Of a stretch of DNA of 63,335 nucleotides, positions 26,454-36,256 are shown in pieces. The DNA is from Bacteroidaceae bacterium. Its GTDB lineage: Bacteria; Bacteroidota; Bacteroidia; Bacteroidales; Bacteroidaceae. The stretch spans positions 1 to 63,335 of the forward strand of contig JAFZFZ010000078.1 of the NCBI GenBank assembly GCA_017557005.1, written 5' to 3'. The notes beneath the pieces are model-generated. The model had not been told where the DNA came from, did no database searches, and saw only the letters and a list, made by a program, of their open reading frames with translations. Position 1 is the first letter of the stretch, and each line of letters opens with the position of its first letter. The position numbers and the translations under genes were made by a program.

Positions 26454-26510
26454 TTGCATTTTTAACACTTTCATATCCAGTTATATGCGGGTTTATTCAA
26501 TTATTATGCG

Positions 26511-26518
26511 TAAATTTG
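26511..26518 (+). promoter_or_regulatory. Predicted -7 element of the SusCD operon
   Basis: TAAATTTG, 67 nt before the SusC start; no well-spaced TTTG is seen upstream. It is the only promoter-like element found before the first gene of the 15-kb operon. Confidence 0.45.
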
Positions 26519-26585
26519 CACGTTTTTTGCGCGAAGCGCGTCCGCGCACATGTAAGGATTGAATAAAACAAACTATTTGCAGATA

Positions 26586-29522
26586 ATGAGAAAAAGATTA
26601 TTGACTGCCCTCTTCGGACTGATGGTGACCTTCGGTACGTTGCTTGCACAGAACTTTGTGGTAAGCGGCACCGTCACCTCTAAGGAAGATGGCGAACCGT
26701 TGATTGGCGTAGCTATACGTCAGTTGGACAATCCCAACAACGGAGTGACTACAGATTTCGATGGTAACTACTCCATCGAGTTGTCAGGCAAGGAGGCGAC
26801 CCTGAGCTTCACCTACCTGGGCATGAAAGAGGAGCAACACAAGGTAACCGCAAAGACCAAAACACTGGACCTCGCCATGCTCCCCGACGTGCAACTCATG
26901 GAGGAGGTAGTGGTAGTTGCCTACGGTACCCGCAAGAAAGGTACCATCGCAGGTTCGGTATCAACCGTGAAGGCCGACAAGATTGCCGAGATTCCCGCGG
27001 CTGGTTTCGACCAGGCACTGCAGGGTCAGAGCGCAGGTCTCATGGTGCTCTCAAACTCGGGCGAGCCCTCAAAGGCTGCTACCTTCCAGATCCGTGGTAC
27101 CAACTCTATCAACTCAGGCACTGCACCGCTCTTCATCCTCGATGGTGTGCCCATCTCAAGTTCTGACTTCAATGCCATCAGCCCCAGCGACATCGAATCG
27201 GTATCGGTGCTGAAGGATGCTTCATCGACCTCTATCTACGGTGCTCGTGCGGCCAACGGTGTGGTAGTGATCACCACCAAGCGTGGTACGCAGATGGAGA
27301 AGCCCAAGGTGACCTTACGTGCACAAACCGGCTTCTCACAATTGGCAAGTGCAAAGGAGTGGTCGCTGATGAACACTGCCGAGCGTATTCAGTTTGAAAA
27401 GGAAATCGGACTCGATGCTGGACAGGACTACGAGTATCTGAGTCTGACCGACGTAAACTGGCAGGAGGCTATCTTCAATAATCGCGCTATGCTGCAGAAC
27501 TACGACTTCTCAGTGAGCCGCGCCACAGAGACGATGAACTACTTCGTATCGGCCAACTTCTACGACCAGGATGGTATCGCTCAGGGGTCTACCTTCCGTC
27601 GCTACTCGCTGCGCAGCAATGCCGATGTAAAGACCGGCAACTGGCTCAAGATGGGTACCAACACCATGTTGGCCTACGAAGAGGTGCAGCAAGCCGACGA
27701 GGGTGCATACACTCTCTATACTCCCATTTCGGCAAGCCGCTTCATGTTGCCTTACTGGAACCCCTACAAGGCCGACGGCTCTATCGCCTCATCGAAAGAT
27801 GGCTCATGGGAGGGTACCACACAGAACCCCATCGAGTGGATGGAGGATAACCCACAACTCAACCAGAAATACAAGATGCTGAGCACCGTGTATGCTGAGG
27901 TGACACCGATAAAGAACCTCACCTTGCGCTCGCAGCTCGGTATCGACTTCTCATTGTCGACCACCGACATGAAGTCACTGCCCAGCTTCCCCGGCAACAA
28001 TGGCATCGGTTCGGCTGGTAAGGCTTCGGCCAACGCGCTGCAGCTCACAGCTACCAACACCGCCAACTATAAGTTCAAGGTGGGACACATACACGATTTC
28101 AATGCCATGCTCGGACAGGAGGGTGTCAATTTCCGTTCAGAGAGCTTCCAAGTAGTGACACGCGGACAAAACAATGACTTCCTCACCACACTATCGAACG
28201 GTACATACGCTTCATCATGGGCCAACAGCTACTCAAGCTATGCTTACCTCTCATTCTTCGGACGTGGCGAATACAACTATATGGACAAGTACTATGCCGA
28301 CTTCTCACTGCGTAGCGATGCGTCATCACGCTTCGGTAAGAATGGTCGTTGGGCCAGCTTCTGGTCGGTAGGTGCCATGTGGAACGTGCTCAGAGAGAAG
28401 TTTATGCGTCCCTACACCTGGATTACCAATGCACAGGTAGCACTCAGCACCGGTACATCAGGTAACTCATCAATCCCCAACTACGACCACTTGGAACTCG
28501 TAGGCGGTGGTTACATCTACAATGGTGAGTCGGGCATCGCCCCCTCAAGCGAGGGTAACCCCAACCTCAGCTGGGAGCAGTTGTGGAGCAGCAACCTGGC
28601 CTTACACTTGGGCTTCGTACACCGCTTCAACGTGGATCTCGAACTCTACAATAAGCTTACCACCAACATGCTGATGCTTGTACCCCAATCGTATGCCAAC
28701 AACGGTTTTGGTCAGCGCTGGGACAACGTAGGTGCCATGGTCAACCGCGGCGTGGAGCTCTCTGCCAACCTCGACATCATCCGCACCGAGAACTTCGTGT
28801 GGAACATCAGCGGCAACGCATCATACAACCACAACGAGATCACTGAGCTCTACAACGGTCTCGACGAATATGAGATGTCGGGCACATCAACCAAGCTCGT
28901 GGTAGGCCACCCAGTGGGTGAGTTCTACATCAACCGCTATGCTGGTGTAAACCCCGCCAATGGTGATGCACTCTGGTACGACAAAGAGGGCAACATCACT
29001 ACCGAGTTCCGTGAATCGGACAAGGTGCTCATAGGCAAGACCTACATGGCGCCCTGGCAAGGTGGTTTCGGCACATCGGTATCATGGAAGGGTTGGACCG
29101 CCAGCACACAGTTTGCCTGGGTTGCCAACCGCTGGATGTTCAACAATGACCGCTTCTTCGAAGAGAGCAATGGTTTGTACTCTGTATACAACCAGTCGAA
29201 GCGCCTGCTCTACGACCGCTGGAAGAAGCCCGGTGACATCACCGACATCCCCCGCTACGGTGTGACTCCCCAGATGGATTCACGCTTCCTCGAGGATGCC
29301 TCGTTCTTGCGCATGAAGAACCTCATGCTCAGCTACACCTTGCAACCCAAGACCTTGGCTAAGATGAAGGGTATCGGCGGTGCACGCATGTATGTGCAAG
29401 GACAAAACTTGCTCACCTTTACCAAGTTTAGCGGTATCGACCCCGAGTCGACCAGCAACGTGTATGCAGCGCAGTACCCCATGTCGAAACAGTTCTCAAT
29501 CGGTCTTGAACTCAACTTCTAA
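26586..29522 (+). CDS. SusC/RagA family TonB-linked outer-membrane transporter
   Basis: Taken from the ATG at 26586 (MRKRLLTALFG), the protein is 978 aa. It has a signal peptide, a CarboxypepD_reg-like domain (VSGTVTSKEDGEPLIGVAI), the SusC box (EEVVVVAYGTRKKGTIAGSV), a plug (FQIRGTNSI, PLFILDGVPI, LKDASSTSIYGARAANGVV) and a 22-strand-type barrel ending in GLELNF. It imports ligands captured by its SusD partner using TonB energy. It is the first gene of a nine-gene operon. The neighbouring protease suggests a peptide rather than a glycan ligand, which is inference. Confidence 0.95.
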   Translation: MRKRLLTALFGLMVTFGTLLAQNFVVSGTVTSKEDGEPLIGVAIRQLDNPNNGVTTDFDGNYSIELSGKEATLSFTYLGMKEEQHKVTAKTKTLDLAMLPDVQLMEEVVVVAYGTRKKGTIAGSVSTVKADKIAEIPAAGFDQALQGQSAGLMVLSNSGEPSKAATFQIRGTNSINSGTAPLFILDGVPISSSDFNAISPSDIESVSVLKDASSTSIYGARAANGVVVITTKRGTQMEKPKVTLRAQTGFSQLASAKEWSLMNTAERIQFEKEIGLDAGQDYEYLSLTDVNWQEAIFNNRAMLQNYDFSVSRATETMNYFVSANFYDQDGIAQGSTFRRYSLRSNADVKTGNWLKMGTNTMLAYEEVQQADEGAYTLYTPISASRFMLPYWNPYKADGSIASSKDGSWEGTTQNPIEWMEDNPQLNQKYKMLSTVYAEVTPIKNLTLRSQLGIDFSLSTTDMKSLPSFPGNNGIGSAGKASANALQLTATNTANYKFKVGHIHDFNAMLGQEGVNFRSESFQVVTRGQNNDFLTTLSNGTYASSWANSYSSYAYLSFFGRGEYNYMDKYYADFSLRSDASSRFGKNGRWASFWSVGAMWNVLREKFMRPYTWITNAQVALSTGTSGNSSIPNYDHLELVGGGYIYNGESGIAPSSEGNPNLSWEQLWSSNLALHLGFVHRFNVDLELYNKLTTNMLMLVPQSYANNGFGQRWDNVGAMVNRGVELSANLDIIRTENFVWNISGNASYNHNEITELYNGLDEYEMSGTSTKLVVGHPVGEFYINRYAGVNPANGDALWYDKEGNITTEFRESDKVLIGKTYMAPWQGGFGTSVSWKGWTASTQFAWVANRWMFNNDRFFEESNGLYSVYNQSKRLLYDRWKKPGDITDIPRYGVTPQMDSRFLEDASFLRMKNLMLSYTLQPKTLAKMKGIGGARMYVQGQNLLTFTKFSGIDPESTSNVYAAQYPMSKQFSIGLELNF

Positions 29523-29536
29523 CCCCACGACGTATT

Positions 29537-31087
29537 ATGAAGAAACTCAAATCATATCTGCTCATCACACTCAGCGTGTGCATGCTGTCATCTTGCCTCG
29601 ACAAATATCCGCAGGATGAAATCCCCGCAGGCAACGCCATCACCACCATCGAGGAGGCCAACCAGGCCGTCATCGGTATCTACAGTGCATGGCTCAGTGG
29701 CGCCCTCTACAGTGGCTACCTCACTCTGCTCCCCGACTTGCAGGCCGACCTCGCCTATGCAGTCAACGGATACACCAACACCTATGGCGACGTGTGGCGT
29801 TGGGATATCCTTGCTACCAACTCGCAGATCACCTCTGTATATGGTGCACTCTACAATGTCATCGGCTGCAGCAACTTCTTGCTTGCCAATGTCGACAAGG
29901 TGCGCGAAAACATCTATACCGACGAGGAGTTTGACCGCCTTGAGCAATACTGCGGTGAAGCTTATTTCGCCCGCGCACTGGCTTATTCAGAGCTTATCAA
30001 GCTCTTCTGCAAGGCTTACGAAAGTGACGAAGAGGCTGCTCAAGAGTTGGGCGTGGTACTCAAAACTGCATATTACGGCAACGAGCCACTCGAGCGTGCC
30101 TCACTGAAGGAGTCGTATGAGCAGGTTATCAAGGATCTTGAACTTGCCGAAGACTGCTTGCAGATTGACGAAGACAACGAGGAGGGATACACCTACTACG
30201 ACAGTCCCTACTTCAGTATATATACAGTGTACGCATTACGCGCACGCGTAGCCCTTTACATGAAGGACTATAAGACCGCCATCAAGTATGCCACACTGCT
30301 CATCGATAGCGGCGAGTTCCTCCTGGCAAGCGCATCTACTGCAGCTACCACCATGGCCGACTATCTCTCGATGACTAACAAGCAGATCAGCCTCTACGAG
30401 TATATGTGGCGCTACAACTTCTCTTATGAGACCATCTGGAAGGTAGGCTTCACCACTACCGCTTATGGTGGTGCCTTGGGCTCAATCTTCTTCAACTGGG
30501 ATTACTCATCGTATAAGCCTGACTACGTACCCGCACAGTGGGTGCTCGCCCTCTATGGTGCCAACGACTTGCGCTATAGCGCCATCTTCCAGGAGGTGAC
30601 CACTGGTCACAGCCACGGACTCACCTGGCCCTTGCTTGCCAAGTATTGGGGTAACCAAAGCTTCTTTGAGAGCGCCCAGATGCTCCACGTGTGCGAGCCT
30701 CAGGTATTCCGCCTCTCTGAGCAGTACCTCATCCGTGCCGAGGCATATGCAATGCAGGAGAAGCCCGACTATTCAAAGGCATCGGCCGACATTGCCGAAC
30801 TGCGTAAGGCACGCTACAGCACTGGCGCTTCGGCTGCTCTTACCAAAGATAATGCCTTGGACATCATCGAGGAGGAACGTGTGAAGGAGCTCTACATGGA
30901 AGGCTTCCGTCTGCAGGACCTCAAGCGCTGGCACAAAGGTTTTGAGCGCACCCCGCAAGATCAGTCGCTCTCCAATGGAAGCAGCCTCAAAATTGAGAAG
31001 GACAATCCGCTCTTCGTATGGCCCATCCCGCAGCACGAGTTAGAGTCACCGGGAGCCAACATCGAGCCTAACGAAAGCAACAAATAA
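29537..31087 (+). CDS. SusD/RagB family surface lipoprotein
   Basis: The 516-aa protein has a lipobox with LSSC (Cys20), an N-terminal SusD-like TPR region and a C-terminal RagB/SusD domain (SEQYLIRAEAYAMQ, ERVKELYMEGFRLQDLKRW). It forms the lid over the SusC barrel and binds ligand. It starts 14 nt after the SusC stop. Confidence 0.95.
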   Translation: MKKLKSYLLITLSVCMLSSCLDKYPQDEIPAGNAITTIEEANQAVIGIYSAWLSGALYSGYLTLLPDLQADLAYAVNGYTNTYGDVWRWDILATNSQITSVYGALYNVIGCSNFLLANVDKVRENIYTDEEFDRLEQYCGEAYFARALAYSELIKLFCKAYESDEEAAQELGVVLKTAYYGNEPLERASLKESYEQVIKDLELAEDCLQIDEDNEEGYTYYDSPYFSIYTVYALRARVALYMKDYKTAIKYATLLIDSGEFLLASASTAATTMADYLSMTNKQISLYEYMWRYNFSYETIWKVGFTTTAYGGALGSIFFNWDYSSYKPDYVPAQWVLALYGANDLRYSAIFQEVTTGHSHGLTWPLLAKYWGNQSFFESAQMLHVCEPQVFRLSEQYLIRAEAYAMQEKPDYSKASADIAELRKARYSTGASAALTKDNALDIIEEERVKELYMEGFRLQDLKRWHKGFERTPQDQSLSNGSSLKIEKDNPLFVWPIPQHELESPGANIEPNESNK

Positions 31088-31105
31088 AAGAAGGAGACCA
31101 CACGT

Positions 31106-32005
31106 ATGAACAAGAATATATTGCTCAGCATTGCAGCCTCACTTGTGCTGCTTGCCACCTTTACCAGCTGTGACGAGGAGCGCACCCTCTATGCCGGTCC
31201 CGAGTACATCATGTTTGCCGACACGCTCACCGTACTGGGCGTTGAAAACAGCGATGAGGTATTCGACATTGCCATTGCCGCAACCACAATAAGCGACAAG
31301 GACCGTACCATAGCAGTAGAGATCGTAGATAAGCACAGCAACGCCATCGAAGGCATACACTACACCCTTGAGTCAAACACCGTCACTATCAAGGCAGGCG
31401 AGATGGTAGGTAACCTCCGCATGAAGGGTATCGCCGAGAACCTCACCGTAGACTACGACCCCGAAGTGATGCTCCACCTCATCGCTGATGAGAAGTACCA
31501 CTGGGACCTCTACAATGGCGACACCACCCGCGTGGTACTACGAAAGATTTGCCCCTTTGATATCAACGCGTTCTCAGGTTATGCAATGATCACCTCAACC
31601 TTCCTCTACAACTACACAGGAAGCTACAACCGCCTCATCAAGACCGAGGTAGACCCCACTGAGGAGAACACCATTATCCTACGCAACTTCTACTACGACG
31701 GCTACGATGTGAAGCTACGTTTCACCACCGATGACCCGCTCAATCCCCTCATCGAGATGGACGACCAGCCTCTGGTGAGCACGGGCGAAGCCTTCGGTAC
31801 CATCTATGGCGATGGCATGCTCCACATCTACCAGCCTACAAACTACATCAGCTACTATAGCTCATGCGAGAAGTTTATCTACCAGTATATCACCCTTTGG
31901 GTTCCTGGTATGGCCGCAGGCACCAACACCGTTGGCACCTTCATCCAAGCGATCGAATGGATCAGCGATGACGAAGCACGCATATTGATGAATCAAGGTT
32001 TTTAA
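31106..32005 (+). CDS. Surface lipoprotein, DUF4843/DUF4984-like
   Basis: The 299-aa protein has the lipobox TFTSC (Cys22) followed by DEE, an acidic stretch like the Bacteroidetes surface-export signal. The N-terminal half is a beta-sandwich (GPEYIMFADTLTVLGVENSD, Calx-beta-like strand order); the C-terminal half is Tyr-rich. Lipoproteins of this kind follow SusD in loci where extra lipoproteins cover the SusCD complex. The exact Pfam family is uncertain. Confidence 0.7.
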   Translation: MNKNILLSIAASLVLLATFTSCDEERTLYAGPEYIMFADTLTVLGVENSDEVFDIAIAATTISDKDRTIAVEIVDKHSNAIEGIHYTLESNTVTIKAGEMVGNLRMKGIAENLTVDYDPEVMLHLIADEKYHWDLYNGDTTRVVLRKICPFDINAFSGYAMITSTFLYNYTGSYNRLIKTEVDPTEENTIILRNFYYDGYDVKLRFTTDDPLNPLIEMDDQPLVSTGEAFGTIYGDGMLHIYQPTNYISYYSSCEKFIYQYITLWVPGMAAGTNTVGTFIQAIEWISDDEARILMNQGF

Positions 32006-32028
32006 CATACACATAACATATATAGACT

Positions 32029-33531
32029 ATGAAGATAAGCAAGATATTTTTAGGAGTAGCAGCACTGGCCTCACTGATGTTGGGTGCTTGCGATGACACC
32101 CCTCAGGGAAGCACCTCGAGCTTCCCCACCGAGACACAGTACACCGTCAGTGCCACCGACACCGTTGCGGTGACCTTCACCGCCAGCAGTGCATGGCAGT
32201 TGTCGTCTGACGCCATGTGGTGTAAGGTTGATGGCCTCTTCCTCGACACCAGCGGCAAGGCAGGAGAGCAAAGCGTAGCCTTTGTAATCACAGCCGATGG
32301 ACAGAGCGTAGATGCCAGCAAGGCTCACATCACTCTGCGCATGGGCGAAGAAAGTGGTGTCATCGCCACCATCACTCGCCGAGGCATCACCGACGCCATC
32401 GTGCTCGGCAGCGATAGTCTCAACTACACTCACGGCGAGACCCTTATCATCGGCACCAGCGGTAGCCAGTCTGTAGTATTGCGCAAGACCACCTTCGACT
32501 CCAACAACCTCCACATCAGCACCAATGCCAATTGGTTTGAGGTAGTTCGCGAAGACTCAGTCATCACCTTGAACGTGAAGCCCGAACTCCAGAAGTATAG
32601 TCAATACAACACTACCGACTCTATCTGCTTCAGCAACCTCGACGTCCCCATGATGCGCTTAAATGTGCAATATACTGGTATGGATGCGCAAAGCGTATAT
32701 CTGAACCCCGCTAGCCAGTGGGCACTGCGAGTGGCTACCGATGGTCTCACCTATAAGGAGACACTCTACGAAACCATCTACGATGCACCGATAGAGGTTA
32801 ACGTATCGGCTCTCAACGACGGCTACACCCTCTACCAAGCTACCTATAACAAAGAGCAAGGATGCACACTCATTACTCCCGACTCTACCCTTTGGTTCAC
32901 AATTTGCGACGATAAGGCAGGACACGTAAGCATCGGCTTCGACGCAAATAACGGTTCAGAGCGCACCGGCTACGTTTTTGTATTGCCCAACGCTATCAGC
33001 GAGACCCTCCCCACCCTCAACGATGTAGCTACCTACTTGTTTGACGACGCCACAGGCCTCTTCGAGGTAAAGGCCGAGTGCGAGCAGTACCTCATCGCTC
33101 AGTTCGTGCAGGAGAGCTCACTTGCCAATAGCTTCCACCTTATCGATGGCCCCACCTTCGAGTATCTTGAGATTGCCCTCGAAACCGAGGAGATGTGGAT
33201 TGAGTTTGCCCAGTCAATGGGTGTCACCGCCAACAACCTCTTCAAAGCCGAACTTGAGTTTGCCCATGCATACATCCTCAATCCCATGTTGCCGCTTGAG
33301 GTTTGGGATCCCAGTGTCGACAATGGCGAGATACAGGTCATCGGCATCAGCGGCACACAGTACACAATGGAGGCCAAAGATTTCATCATCGAGCCTACTT
33401 TGATGGAGGCCGAAGGCGATGAGCACATGCTTCTCCAGTTCCGTTCCTACATCGAAGAGCAGTATATCATCTTCTTTGTAGATGCCAACAAGATTGCCCA
33501 CAAGGCTTTAGTAGTTACCCCCATCCTTTAA
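32029..33531 (+). CDS. Surface lipoprotein of unknown fold, DUF5003-like
   Basis: The 500-aa protein has the lipobox LMLGAC (Cys21) followed by DDTP. The first about 110 residues resemble a BACON-type Ig domain (FTASSAWQLSSDAMWCKVDG); a second similar domain follows (STNANWFEVVREDSVITLNV). The C-terminal 260 residues are unrecognised; DUF5003 is a possible match from memory. It lies 23 nt after the previous gene. A role in ligand binding at the cell surface is inferred. Confidence 0.65.
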   Translation: MKISKIFLGVAALASLMLGACDDTPQGSTSSFPTETQYTVSATDTVAVTFTASSAWQLSSDAMWCKVDGLFLDTSGKAGEQSVAFVITADGQSVDASKAHITLRMGEESGVIATITRRGITDAIVLGSDSLNYTHGETLIIGTSGSQSVVLRKTTFDSNNLHISTNANWFEVVREDSVITLNVKPELQKYSQYNTTDSICFSNLDVPMMRLNVQYTGMDAQSVYLNPASQWALRVATDGLTYKETLYETIYDAPIEVNVSALNDGYTLYQATYNKEQGCTLITPDSTLWFTICDDKAGHVSIGFDANNGSERTGYVFVLPNAISETLPTLNDVATYLFDDATGLFEVKAECEQYLIAQFVQESSLANSFHLIDGPTFEYLEIALETEEMWIEFAQSMGVTANNLFKAELEFAHAYILNPMLPLEVWDPSVDNGEIQVIGISGTQYTMEAKDFIIEPTLMEAEGDEHMLLQFRSYIEEQYIIFFVDANKIAHKALVVTPIL

Positions 33532-33543
33532 GCTCCGACGAAG

Positions 33544-36225
33544 ATGACAAAGATATATAGATTAATGAGCAACCGTCTCGCCATCGTAGCGCTCCTCTTG
33601 TGCGCCATGGCCAGCATCACCAGTTGCACCGAGCACGACGATGAGCTGAGCGCAGCCTACGGCTACGTACAGTTTAAGCTCTACAAGAATGACACTGCTC
33701 CTGCACAGGCTGCGGCTACCCGTGCCAACAACCTTGACTTCTTGCACGAGGCCCACAAAGTAAAGGTTATCATGCAGCGCGAAGGCTCTACCATCGAACA
33801 AAGCCTCGTACTCAATGCCTACAACAATGAGAATGCCGCCTATGGTTTGCGTAGCGACAAGCTACAACTCCTCGTAGGTGAATACAAGGTCATTGGCTAC
33901 ACCCTTTTCGATAAACTCGATAAGGAGCTCCTCTCCGCCAGCGCCCCCTCGCAGTTTACCGTCGTTGCCGATGGTCTCGTTACCCATAACCTCTCTGTGG
34001 AAGTGACCCCTCGCGGTAAGGCATCGTTCCGTCTTGTCAAGCCCGAGAGCTTCAGCGCCACCCGCTCTGAGGAGACAGGCGCCTACCCCTTCAGCAACAT
34101 CAAGGCTGTGAGCCTCACCTTAAAGAATAAAAACACCCTCGAGAACGTAGAAATCAACAAAGTCATTGCCATCCTCGAGGAGGGTTTCCACGACTACGCC
34201 ATCGACGACTCTGAGCACAATGCACAGACTACCTATTTCACTGTAGACACTGTAGTATGGCTCAAAGCAGGCACTTACACCGTGAGCAGCTATATCACCT
34301 ACTCTGACAAGAAAGCACGCACCGTGCTCGAGGCTGTAGAGGTGACCAATGGTGCTGAATTCGTTGTGACCGACAATACCCTCACCGAAAACGTACCTGT
34401 TACTATCCAACTCAGCGAAACAGCCGAGCACATCAAGGACTACCTCGCCCTGAAAGAGATCTGGCTTGCCCTCGACGGCCCCAACTGGAGCTATTACGGT
34501 GAAGCCGAGGCTCCTGGCTGCAACTGGGACTTTAACAAGGACCTCGACATGTGGGGTGAGCAGCCCGGCGTAAGCATCGACGATGACGGCCGCGTAGTAT
34601 CACTCTCATTGGCCGGCATGGGAGCACGTGGTGTAGTACCCGATGCCATCGGTCAGCTCACAGAGATTTCTGTGCTTTCATTGGGTACACACGATGAACT
34701 TTTGGGCGGACACCTTTTCGACGAGGTTGATGGCGCCATGACCGACGAACAGCGTCAAGCCATCCGCATGAGCTACCACGACAAGTACCTCAAGCGCGAC
34801 ATCCGTGAGGGATTGTCAGATATCTTGCAGGATGCCATCAACCGCGATGAGAAGCAGCGTCCCATCGTGAAGAGCAGTCGCATCACACTCAAGGACGTAC
34901 AGTTTGGCAAACAGACCAACGCTATCACAGGTATCTCACGTGCCATGATGCGCCTCACCAAACTGCAGCAGTTCTACATTGCCAACTCTCCCATTACCGC
35001 AGACAACTTCTTTGTAGATGTTGACACCACCTCAGCCTACTACGAAGAGCAGAGCACCTGGAGTTGGGCTTCCATGGAGTCGCTCACCGACGTAGAGATC
35101 TACAACTGTCGCAACCTTGACCGCCTCCCCTTGGAACTACTCACCACACTGCCTGAGTTGCAGTCGCTCAATATCGCTTGCAACAACCACATCAGCGGTG
35201 CCCAGCTCAAGAGCGATTGGGAAGCCATCATCGATGGTGCCAGCGGTCCCCGCTTGCAGCTCCTCTACATGGGCTACAACAACCTCGAGGAGTTCCCCCA
35301 ATATGAGCACTTGAGCAAGATGGTCAAGCTTGCTCTGCTCGACTGCACCAACAACAAGGTCAAGACATTGCATCCCTTCGGTAAGAATGTAAACCTCACC
35401 AAGGTATACCTCGACTACAATGAGATTGAGCACATCCCCGGCCACCGCGAAGATGATGGCTACGACTATTTCTTCGGTTATTACGACGTGGAGCTCTTCT
35501 CATGCACCAATAACAAGCTTACCCAAGTGCCCGACATCTTCAATGCTAAGTCTGTAAACATCATGAAGGATGTTGACCTCAGCTACAACCTCATCAGTGG
35601 TTTCGAGCATGGAGATGCCCACCGCGGTATCAATGCCAACTCTGTATCGCTCTCATACAACCAACTCGAGGAGATGCCCGCAGTGCTCTTCAAAACCGGT
35701 TCGCCCATGACCATCCTCATGCTTTCGGGCAATGGCATGAAGCGTATCCCCGAAGGTTCTATGATTGGTAAATGCTCGCACTATCTACAGTCACTCGACC
35801 TCAGCTATAACAAGCTCACCGATCTGCCTTCAGACTTTTGGGCAACTAACTTGCCCTACCTCTATGGCATTGATCTCAGCTACAACAGTTTCTCTGAGTT
35901 CCCCTACGAACCGCTCGACTGCTCATACCTCACTACTTTCGGTATCCGTCATCAGCGCGACGAGCAGGGTAACCGCACACTACGTACTTGGCCCACAGGT
36001 CTCTACACCTGTCCCAGCCTCGTAGGCTTCTACATCGGTTCTAACGATTTGCGCAAGATTGAGGACACCATCTCACCCTACATCCGCTATTTTGAGATCA
36101 AGGACAACCCCAATATCTCTATCGACCTATCCGACGTGTGCGATTATATCGCTGCTGGTTACTACCTCCTTATCTATGATAAGACCCAAGATATCCGTGG
36201 ATGCGCCTACTTGGACCTTGAATAA
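33544..36225 (+). CDS. DUF4458 domain leucine-rich repeat surface lipoprotein
   Basis: The 893-aa protein has a lipoprotein signal (ASITSC, Cys28, then TEHDDE). A DUF4458 domain (about 35-150; YGYVQFKLYKND, YGLRSDKLQLLVGEYKVIGY) is followed by a further beta domain and a leucine-rich repeat solenoid from about residue 480 to the end (LQSLDLSYNKLTDLPSDFW, LYGIDLSYNSFSEFP). LRR solenoids bind protein ligands, which supports a protein or peptide target for the operon. Confidence 0.88.
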   Translation: MTKIYRLMSNRLAIVALLLCAMASITSCTEHDDELSAAYGYVQFKLYKNDTAPAQAAATRANNLDFLHEAHKVKVIMQREGSTIEQSLVLNAYNNENAAYGLRSDKLQLLVGEYKVIGYTLFDKLDKELLSASAPSQFTVVADGLVTHNLSVEVTPRGKASFRLVKPESFSATRSEETGAYPFSNIKAVSLTLKNKNTLENVEINKVIAILEEGFHDYAIDDSEHNAQTTYFTVDTVVWLKAGTYTVSSYITYSDKKARTVLEAVEVTNGAEFVVTDNTLTENVPVTIQLSETAEHIKDYLALKEIWLALDGPNWSYYGEAEAPGCNWDFNKDLDMWGEQPGVSIDDDGRVVSLSLAGMGARGVVPDAIGQLTEISVLSLGTHDELLGGHLFDEVDGAMTDEQRQAIRMSYHDKYLKRDIREGLSDILQDAINRDEKQRPIVKSSRITLKDVQFGKQTNAITGISRAMMRLTKLQQFYIANSPITADNFFVDVDTTSAYYEEQSTWSWASMESLTDVEIYNCRNLDRLPLELLTTLPELQSLNIACNNHISGAQLKSDWEAIIDGASGPRLQLLYMGYNNLEEFPQYEHLSKMVKLALLDCTNNKVKTLHPFGKNVNLTKVYLDYNEIEHIPGHREDDGYDYFFGYYDVELFSCTNNKLTQVPDIFNAKSVNIMKDVDLSYNLISGFEHGDAHRGINANSVSLSYNQLEEMPAVLFKTGSPMTILMLSGNGMKRIPEGSMIGKCSHYLQSLDLSYNKLTDLPSDFWATNLPYLYGIDLSYNSFSEFPYEPLDCSYLTTFGIRHQRDEQGNRTLRTWPTGLYTCPSLVGFYIGSNDLRKIEDTISPYIRYFEIKDNPNISIDLSDVCDYIAAGYYLLIYDKTQDIRGCAYLDLE

Positions 36226-36256
36226 CATATTATATAAAATTGTATAAGCATATTAT